NCBI GenBank assembly: GCA_015663215.1
Contig: DQSP01000112.1
Coordinates: 1-7,926, forward strand
Reading direction: 5' to 3'
Source of the DNA: Sulfurimonas sp.
GTDB taxonomy: Bacteria; Campylobacterota; Campylobacteria; Campylobacterales; Sulfurimonadaceae
DNA length: 7,926 bases
The translations under genes and the position numbers were made by a program. Below are positions 1 to 5,511 of the stretch, piece by piece. A model generated the notes under the pieces. The model was not told the DNA's origin. It searched no databases and saw only the letters and a list, made by a program, of their open reading frames with translations. Within the stretch, counting starts at the first letter, position 1. Each line of letters opens with the position of its first letter.

Positions 1-763
1 TATTCACATCATAACTTAAAGACAAAATTGCACTTGGGGTGAAATAATAACCAAACTTAGCCCCATAGCCTGTTTGCATTAAATCTACTGTATTAATAAC
101 AGTAAAACCACTATCTTTAACCCCTGTTGCCATCTCTCCACCATAAGCTCGAAGAGTTAAATAAATACTTTTATAGCAAATAGTATCACTCACATCATAG
201 GATAAATAAGAGCTTTGTTCATAGTCAGGTGTTAGTTGATAGTTGGCTTTAAGTACTAGTGTATTCCCCCAGTTGATATTTATAGCTTTATATGCTGTAA
301 AATAAGGTGTAAACTGTGTAAGTGAAACATTATTTTCATAAGAGGAGTAATAGGCCTCTATACCATACGAGTACTTATCATATCCAACATAGTTATAGCC
401 ACCAATAGTTGCAAAACCTACATAGCCATTCCCTAAAAGCGGATCATTTGTATTAATATAATGCACACCAGCACGGAGTATAAAATTCTCAAAGTATCTA
501 CCATAGGCAAAACTAATATCATCTTGGTTTAACTCTCCAAGAGTCGTATCTTTGTAAGTTATATCTGTTTTAAGGTAATCAACCTCGACCAGATACTTGA
601 GTGTTCCAACAGTTGCATGAGCACCATAAAGTGTTGCCGTATCTTTAATAGACTTTGTGCTATCGGTATCATATGATAATGAACCTCCATAAGGGAGCAG
701 TGAGACTACCTCTGCATTTAATGTAAATGCGACTAGTGCTGTTGCTAAAAGTAATTTTTTCAT
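1..763 (-). CDS. Outer-membrane beta-barrel (porin-like) protein, 3' end cut by window edge
   Basis: An open frame of 254 codons runs from the ATG at 763 to the left edge without a stop, so the C-terminus is missing. It begins MKKLLLATALVAFTLNA followed by EV, a clear Sec signal peptide with likely cleavage after NA. The remainder has short alternating aromatic/polar stretches rich in Tyr, Gly, Asn and Thr (for example FATIGGYNYVGYDKYSYGIE and LTLRAYGGEM), the usual look of transmembrane beta strands in small outer-membrane barrels. I do not recognise a named family. The start is supported by TAGGAG at 775-770, six bases before the ATG. The ATG overlaps the stop of the upstream fusion gene by four bases (ATGA, 763-760). 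A private promoter is also predicted just upstream. A role in passage of a small solute through the outer membrane is inference. Confidence 0.85.
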   Translation of the reverse strand, partial: MKKLLLATALVAFTLNAEVVSLLPYGGSLSYDTDSTKSIKDTATLYGAHATVGTLKYLVEVDYLKTDITYKDTTLGELNQDDISFAYGRYFENFILRAGVHYINTNDPLLGNGYVGFATIGGYNYVGYDKYSYGIEAYYSSYENNVSLTQFTPYFTAYKAININWGNTLVLKANYQLTPDYEQSSYLSYDVSDTICYKSIYLTLRAYGGEMATGVKDSGFTVINTVDLMQTGYGAKFGYYFTPSAILSLSYDVN

Positions 764-2787
764 AGTTTTCTCCTAAGTTCTGTATGATTGTAACTGATGA
801 GTGTTAGTGCTTTGTTAGCACTCTCTAAACAGACTTTTCCATACTCTGAGCGAATACATCTACCATCAAAATCATAGTGATGCTCTTGTTTATATATGTT
901 TTGGTTTAATGTAGATAGTAACTCGATTACTACACTTTGCAATTTAGATTTAACTAGATAGACAGGTAGATAATCTACAAAATTTAAAGCCTGCGAGCTT
1001 ACAAAGGGAATACGTGGGGCGAGTTTAAAAAGCCATTTAAGATGTGATTCCTCTCCTTGATAGTTATAAAAATAAAACTGCTTCGTATCATTATAAAAAT
1101 AGAGTTCATTCCCTAACTCATCTTGGAGATAAAACTGACTATATGCATTCATCTTTACACAAAACTTTACACTAGATACATAAATGTTGTTTTTATAAAG
1201 CTCATACTCAAAAACATCATCAAGTATAAAATGCAAACGCGAACTTATACTTCTGTCTTTTATAACAGCCCTCAGAGACTTACCTTTTTTTGGCACACTG
1301 TTAAAAATGAGTTGTTCACCCTGTATATACTCACTAAAACAGAACTCTTGAGTAAAACCACCCAAAACACCAAGATACTGTGCTTGTATATGAATATGTG
1401 GCTCAGGAGAATAACCAGAGTTACCGCACTTAGCGATGATGGCGTTTGCCTCTATATAATCTCCCACCTTGTATGTAAGAGAGTACTGCATAAGATGGCT
1501 TATCTCTACAAAAAAACCACTATCACTTTTTATGATGATGTGATTCCCCCAGTTGTTTATGCGGTCTACTTCACCTATGATGTTATCAACAAGGTCATGT
1601 TGTGCTGCGACTACATAGCCACTCACAGGAGCCAGTATTGACTCCCCAAAAGCATAGTAGTCACTCGCATAAAGTCCATCATTTGCATATGTTTTTCCAT
1701 CTTTCGTTTTGACAAAATCATATGCATATCTGTACTCACCCTTATGTGTCCACTCATCATTAAAAGCTTGATAAACTTGCCACTCGCCACTAAAAGGGAG
1801 GGATAGTTTTACATGAGTTTTTCCAAAACGAAATATTTTAGAGAGATAATTTGAGAGTGACTCCTCTGGGCTTGATTTTATCTCTGCATTAAACTCTTTA
1901 TAGTAAGTGCTAGAGAGAATAAATATAAATGTAATGACTGTTATGTTAAAGGGGAGTGTAAAGACAGGGATAGAGTAATAACTAAAAAGAATAGAGATGG
2001 CATCTGTAAGCATAACACTGATGGCAACACCAATAAGTGCTAAGATATAGTTCTTCCAAGTAGGGAGCAAAAACACACCACACAAGGCAACTGCCACTAA
2101 GATGTAGTTAAAGGCATAAGGATTATAAAGTGCCTGCTCGTAAGAGCCTATGAGATAGCTATGCACCATTATACCAAAGTAGTAACCGCTCACAGCCATG
2201 ATAAAAAGTATACGAGAGAAGTAAAGAACAAGTAGAGCTATTGCTAAACCAGCTATGTTTGATGGGAGAAAAAATATAGTTCCAAATGACTTTAAAAATC
2301 CACTAATAATAAGAGGTAGTTCTATGTCAAAACTACTCGCATTATTCACTAGTGTAGAGAGTAGATTTGAGTACTTTAAAGAGGCGAGATAAATAAACAT
2401 CGTAACTATTGAAAATGGAAGCGAGAGTATAGGAATCTTGTAAGTGCTAAAGAGTCGGTTGAGCATAAAACTAAACATGAAAGTAAATGCAGAAGCTATA
2501 GCAATAAGTGCGATGCTTATAAGTGAAGGGGAAAACAAGAACCCTATTCCCATGCCAACAAGTAGAGAGTTATAGATATAAAAGCCCTGTGCTAAGTAAG
2601 ACTCTTTAAACTCAATAAGTTCTGCAAAAAGTATAGTAAAGAACACCCCAAACAGTCCACTAATGGCGACTGATGGATTTGTAAATGTAATGAGAATGAG
2701 TAATAGACCCATATACTTGTTGTTTAAAAACAATAATGAAGAATACGGTTTTAATATACTTGTTATAAGGTTTTCATGCTTAAACAT
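760..2787 (-). CDS. Urea-transporter-family channel fused to M23 metallopeptidase domain
   Basis: The 675-residue product joins two unrelated parts. Residues about 1-300 are a hydrophobic channel of the urea transporter (UT) family with its two-fold internal repeat: NPSVAISGLFG (37-47) matches FLPSNIAGLAI (173-183), YNSLLVGMGIG (72-82) matches FNYILVAVALCG (226-237), and LPFSIVT (123-129) matches LPFNITV (278-284). Residues about 330-490 are an M23 (LytM-like) domain with the zinc-site pattern intact: His348 and Asp357 (THKG, YAYDF), His431 (ISHL) and the HxH pair His464/His466 (PHIHIQ). Residues 500-675 are a tail I cannot assign. UT proteins pass urea and similar small amides; M23 enzymes usually cut peptidoglycan peptides. 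The start lies six bases after the decarboxylase stop, behind a weak Shine-Dalgarno, so coupled translation is likely. The real substrate is unknown. Confidence 0.9.
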   Translation of the reverse strand: MFKHENLITSILKPYSSLLFLNNKYMGLLLILITFTNPSVAISGLFGVFFTILFAELIEFKESYLAQGFYIYNSLLVGMGIGFLFSPSLISIALIAIASAFTFMFSFMLNRLFSTYKIPILSLPFSIVTMFIYLASLKYSNLLSTLVNNASSFDIELPLIISGFLKSFGTIFFLPSNIAGLAIALLVLYFSRILFIMAVSGYYFGIMVHSYLIGSYEQALYNPYAFNYILVAVALCGVFLLPTWKNYILALIGVAISVMLTDAISILFSYYSIPVFTLPFNITVITFIFILSSTYYKEFNAEIKSSPEESLSNYLSKIFRFGKTHVKLSLPFSGEWQVYQAFNDEWTHKGEYRYAYDFVKTKDGKTYANDGLYASDYYAFGESILAPVSGYVVAAQHDLVDNIIGEVDRINNWGNHIIIKSDSGFFVEISHLMQYSLTYKVGDYIEANAIIAKCGNSGYSPEPHIHIQAQYLGVLGGFTQEFCFSEYIQGEQLIFNSVPKKGKSLRAVIKDRSISSRLHFILDDVFEYELYKNNIYVSSVKFCVKMNAYSQFYLQDELGNELYFYNDTKQFYFYNYQGEESHLKWLFKLAPRIPFVSSQALNFVDYLPVYLVKSKLQSVVIELLSTLNQNIYKQEHHYDFDGRCIRSEYGKVCLESANKALTLISYNHTELRRKL
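787..818 (-). promoter_or_regulatory. Internal promoter with tandem CTAACA boxes upstream of the porin-like gene
   Basis: On the minus strand CTAACA (818-813) and CTAACA (806-801 region, within CACTAACACT at 809-800) repeat with an 11-base period. After a 7-base gap comes TACAAT (792-787), a five-of-six match to a -10 element. The predicted transcript would start near 780, about 17 bases before the ATG at 763. The boxes sit inside codons 657-663 of the fusion gene. The arrangement matches the two promoters at 5408-5491 base for base in spacing, which is the main support. The binding regulator is not identified. Confidence 0.6.
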
Positions 2788-2793
2788 TCTCTA

Positions 2794-4122
2794 CTATATC
2801 TCTTTATAATTTATAGTTGCAAGGTCATCTACCTCTTTTATACATCGAGCTTTTCCACCACGGTCAATGAGAACTGCGGCTGGCTTGTAGCGAATAAACT
2901 GCATCGCTTGAGTATAGTTATATGCTCCAACAGGAGAGATACTTAGAACTGTTCCACGATTGAGCGGTGGCAATGTAATATTTTCTTCTATAATGTCAAT
3001 ATTCATACACAGAGGACCATTAAGTAGTGAAGGCTCATTCTCTCCCTCATAATGTTTATCTGTCTCAATGTTAAAGTTATACCAAGTTGATGTGTAGAGT
3101 AGATTTACTCCTGCATCTAAGATATAGCCTTTTTTGCCATCAGGAAAACGTTTGTAACCATGTACAGAAGTAAGCAAATACCCTGCTTCATCTATAAGTG
3201 CACGTCCTGTCTCAAGATAGAGCTTCGGTAAGTTTTCACTCTTGTTAAGATCATAAATGACATTTGTAATCGCCTCAGCATAATCATCTGGAGTTGGAAT
3301 AATCACATCTGTTGACTGATAGATACCTTTGAGGTTTGACTTACTCGCAAAACCACCACCCAAGTCTATATAAGCTATCTCAGAGTTAAAGTCGCGTTCT
3401 ACCTGCTCTTTGAGTTGCATAATAATTGTCGTTGCATTTCTATAAGCATTTGCATCAAGCATAAAAGTACCGATGTGAGAGTGAATCCCCACAAGTTTCA
3501 TCTTTTTAGACTTATACATTCTCTCTATCGCCTCATAAGCATCACCATTTTCATAGTTAAAACCAAAACGGCTCCACTGAGGGTAGACACCAATGTCCAT
3601 GTTTATACGAATAGCAAGAGGAATAACTATGCCAAGTTCAGTGGCAATCTTCTCTAAGTCATCAAGCTCAAAGAGATTATCTACATGAATTTTAGCTCCC
3701 TCTTGTACTGCTATTTTTAAATCTTCATAGGGTTTATAAGGACCATTAAATATAATGTCTTTACCTTCTATGCCTAAAGCACGAGCTTTTTGATACTCAA
3801 ATTCACTTACAACTTCTGCACAAGAACCAAGGCGGTGAAAAACTTTACAGATAGCATTTAGGTAGTTTGTTTTATAACTCCATCCGAACTGCACATCAGG
3901 ATAACGCGAGCTAAATGCAGAGTAGAGATTGTTATACAACTCTTCCATTTTTCTCTCTGAAAAGACAAATATCGGACTTCCAAACTTTTCAGTCAGCTCA
4001 TTTACACTAATCCCATCTATCTCTGTACGTACTTTTTGTGTATTTATAGGGCTTCCATATTTTGAAGCCATTGCGAAGTCTATTTTATTTATTGTCGGTT
4101 TTTCGTATGCTAATTTTTCCAT
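2794..4122 (-). CDS. Fold-type III PLP-dependent decarboxylase (LysA-like, substrate uncertain)
   Basis: The 442-residue product has the alanine-racemase-like barrel plus beta-domain layout of diaminopimelate, ornithine and arginine decarboxylases. Visible landmarks are the PLP lysine Lys84 (SYKTNY), HSHIGT (214-219), the phosphate-binding glycines LGGGFA (254-259), ETGRALI (304-310), the active-site cysteine Cys372 (NGPLC) and GAY (399-401), whose Tyr faces PLP in the family. Catalysis should therefore be intact. Specificity residues differ from true LysA: the usual CES becomes CMN (372-374), and the RP motif after the DAG segment becomes TS (344-345). I therefore do not call it lysA. An N-terminal extension of about 35 residues carries KYGSP, echoed as KFGSP at 46-50. 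A good AAGGA ribosome site precedes the ATG, which lies one base after the ATP-grasp stop. Likely role: decarboxylating an amino-acid-like intermediate made with its neighbours. Confidence 0.88.
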   Translation of the reverse strand: MEKLAYEKPTINKIDFAMASKYGSPINTQKVRTEIDGISVNELTEKFGSPIFVFSERKMEELYNNLYSAFSSRYPDVQFGWSYKTNYLNAICKVFHRLGSCAEVVSEFEYQKARALGIEGKDIIFNGPYKPYEDLKIAVQEGAKIHVDNLFELDDLEKIATELGIVIPLAIRINMDIGVYPQWSRFGFNYENGDAYEAIERMYKSKKMKLVGIHSHIGTFMLDANAYRNATTIIMQLKEQVERDFNSEIAYIDLGGGFASKSNLKGIYQSTDVIIPTPDDYAEAITNVIYDLNKSENLPKLYLETGRALIDEAGYLLTSVHGYKRFPDGKKGYILDAGVNLLYTSTWYNFNIETDKHYEGENEPSLLNGPLCMNIDIIEENITLPPLNRGTVLSISPVGAYNYTQAMQFIRYKPAAVLIDRGGKARCIKEVDDLATINYKEI

Positions 4123-4123
4123 C

Positions 4124-5140
4124 TTAGAGTTCCTTTTGTGAAAGTAGTTTTATAAAATCGTTGAAATCCGTTACAAGTTCCCCTGTGTAGCGGATGTACA
4201 TTTTGTTTTGAGGGTAAGTGAGCTGTGGTTCTATCTTTTTGCCCTCCATAATCTCTGTCACCATAAGCGGAAGATTTACCCCTATCTCTGTAGCAAAATA
4301 GACCCATGCTGGGAAACGCGGGTTTATCTCTATCATGTAAACTTGATTTAGGTTTACCATCACTTCAAGCTCAAATGGACCTTTCCATTTTGTGAGTTTT
4401 ACAAAGTCCTGCGCTATGCTCATAAGCTTTTCATTTTGGATGGTAACACCCGTCCAGATTTTTCCTATCTCAGTAGTTGTAAGTTTTTTTATAGAGACTG
4501 CCCCGCAAAGAACACCCTCACCATTGCCTACACCAACAAGGTTTATCTCATCACCACTTACTACCTCTTGCACTAAAACAGGGAATCCCCACTCATTCGA
4601 GATTTTGTAAAAATACTCTATAGCACTCTCGATGTTAAAAGCCTTGTATGCCTTGTAGTAGTTCCCTTTTATCATCATAGGAAACTTACTACCATCATCA
4701 ACAATCTTTTGCAGATCAGCAATAGAGCTAACTTCATGTGTTTTAGGATAGATAATCTCTAAATCTTTACAAAGTACATCCAGTCTATTCTTATTTCTCA
4801 GCTCAAAGTTCTCTGCTGATGGAAGACAGAGTTTAATGCCAAGTGCCTCTATCTCATCTTGATATTTAATATAGAGAGGGAGTTCTGCATCAAGGTTTGG
4901 AATGATGGCGTTTATGCCACTTTTCTCTTGTATCTCTACAAGTCTTGACTTTAGTGCCTCGTAACCCAAAGAAGGATAAGGCATAAGATAAGTCTTCTCA
5001 GTCATATTCATATAGTTTCCCGGTTCATTTGGGTCATATGAAAAACCGATAATTTCATGCTTAGATGAAATACTTTTTATAACAGGAATACCTGGAGCTG
5101 GATTATCTGTATTGTTTAAACCACTAACTGCTACTTTCAC
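4124..5140 (-). CDS. ATP-grasp domain ligase (CarB/PylC-like)
   Basis: The 338-residue product starts with a Rossmann-like strand and loop (KVAVSGLNN, 2-10), followed by a pre-ATP-grasp region with PNLDAEL (81-87). The ATP-grasp fold proper begins near residue 115. Candidate nucleotide and metal residues are Lys158 (MMIKGN), Glu192 and Glu198 (QEVVSGDE), Glu257/Glu259 (FELEV) and Glu271/Asn273 in IEINPRFP (270-277), the paired acidic/Asn metal site. Family members activate a carboxylate with ATP to form an amide or similar bond. Sequence style is nearest carbamoyl-phosphate-synthase large-subunit-like and PylC-like proteins; the acceptor cannot be read. The start codon is GTG at 5140-5138. 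It overlaps the stop of the PqqD-like gene (GTGA, 5140-5137), and no ATG precedes the Rossmann strand, so coupling to the upstream gene is likely. Confidence 0.88.
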   Translation of the reverse strand: MKVAVSGLNNTDNPAPGIPVIKSISSKHEIIGFSYDPNEPGNYMNMTEKTYLMPYPSLGYEALKSRLVEIQEKSGINAIIPNLDAELPLYIKYQDEIEALGIKLCLPSAENFELRNKNRLDVLCKDLEIIYPKTHEVSSIADLQKIVDDGSKFPMMIKGNYYKAYKAFNIESAIEYFYKISNEWGFPVLVQEVVSGDEINLVGVGNGEGVLCGAVSIKKLTTTEIGKIWTGVTIQNEKLMSIAQDFVKLTKWKGPFELEVMVNLNQVYMIEINPRFPAWVYFATEIGVNLPLMVTEIMEGKKIEPQLTYPQNKMYIRYTGELVTDFNDFIKLLSQKEL

Positions 5141-5376
5141 CCTAGAAGTCCATAGACTTTAAGCTTAGAAAATAGATCACTCACATCTATAAAAAGCTCG
5201 TTATAACTTGTGTCATAACGCTGCGATAGTAACTCTACAATTTCATGTTTTGATTTTGAATCACGTAAAAGTATAATAATCTCTTTAGAAATACCATTGA
5301 GTTGGTAACTATTTCCCATCATGGGGTGAAACGCGATATTGTTTTCATCTAAAACGAGTTGAGTGATTGCTTGCAT
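5137..5376 (-). CDS. PqqD-like small protein (RiPP recognition element fold)
   Basis: This 79-residue protein shows the PqqD-family winged-helix pattern: two short N-terminal strands (to about residue 25), then LNGISKEIIILLRDSKS (26-42) for the first helix and turn, HEIVELLSQRY (44-54), and a last helix DVSDLFSKLKVYGLLG (64-79). In PqqD and related proteins this fold binds a leader peptide and presents it to a modifying enzyme. No precursor peptide or radical SAM partner is present here; its direct partner by position is the ATP-grasp ligase, whose GTG start overlaps this gene's stop by four bases. It is the first gene of the operon, with an AAGGA ribosome site eight bases before the ATG. It could act as a substrate or carrier adaptor rather than in classical RiPP maturation. 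Confidence 0.8.
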   Translation of the reverse strand: MQAITQLVLDENNIAFHPMMGNSYQLNGISKEIIILLRDSKSKHEIVELLSQRYDTSYNELFIDVSDLFSKLKVYGLLG

Positions 5377-5407
5377 TTTAAAATCCTTATTTTCTTTTAT
5401 TAAGATA

Positions 5408-5441
5408 ATTATATACTATAAGTGTTAGTGGAATGTTAGTA
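5408..5441 (-). promoter_or_regulatory. Promoter and tandem operator for the leftward operon
   Basis: Read on the minus strand, ACTAACATT (box starting at 5440) and ACTAACACT (ending at 5421) repeat with an 11-base period. After exactly 7 bases comes a perfect TATAAT (5413-5408). The transcript would start near 5401, about 25 bases before the PqqD-like ATG at 5376. The repeats occupy the place of a -35 element, as in promoters activated by OmpR/PhoB-type response regulators. A repressor is also possible. The regulator's gene is not in the window. Confidence 0.65.
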
Positions 5442-5458
5442 GCATTATAATTTGTCCT

Positions 5459-5491
5459 CTTAATATTCTACTAACACTGGCGCTATATAAT
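5459..5491 (+). promoter_or_regulatory. Promoter and operator for the RND exporter gene
   Basis: TACTAACACT (5469-5478) is followed after exactly 7 bases by a perfect TATAAT (5486-5491). The predicted start is near 5498, and AAAGGA (5499-5504) then serves as ribosome site for the ATG at 5512. Eleven bases upstream of the CTAACA core is a degenerate copy, TTAATA (5460-5465, four of six matches). The box faces away from the operon's own boxes, which end 18 bases away, so the two divergent promoters have separate sites. Confidence 0.65.
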
Positions 5492-5511
5492 ATTTACTAA
5501 AGGATTATAAT

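Noticed and set aside
1123..1641. 172-codon open frame on the plus strand
   Set aside because: It lies wholly inside the strongly supported fusion gene on the other strand, and its translation shows no domain, signal or ribosome site.
3415..3657. Plus-strand short frames opposite the decarboxylase and ATP-grasp genes (also 3929-4141 and 4392-4610)
   Set aside because: All are antisense shadows with low-complexity or unfamiliar translations and no start signals.
2794..4122. Calling the decarboxylase lysA
   Set aside because: The key substrate-contact motifs CES and RP are not kept, and the neighbours are not lysine or cell-wall biosynthesis genes.
4110..4307. 65-codon minus-strand frame spanning the decarboxylase/ATP-grasp junction
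   Set aside because: It is an out-of-frame shadow of the ATP-grasp C-terminus, which reads the conserved IEINPRFP region in the true frame.
5444..5451. Palindromic ATTATAAT that could be a -10 in either direction
   Set aside because: No operator box lies 7 bases upstream in either orientation, and the better-placed TATAAT elements at 5413-5408 and 5486-5491 explain both genes.
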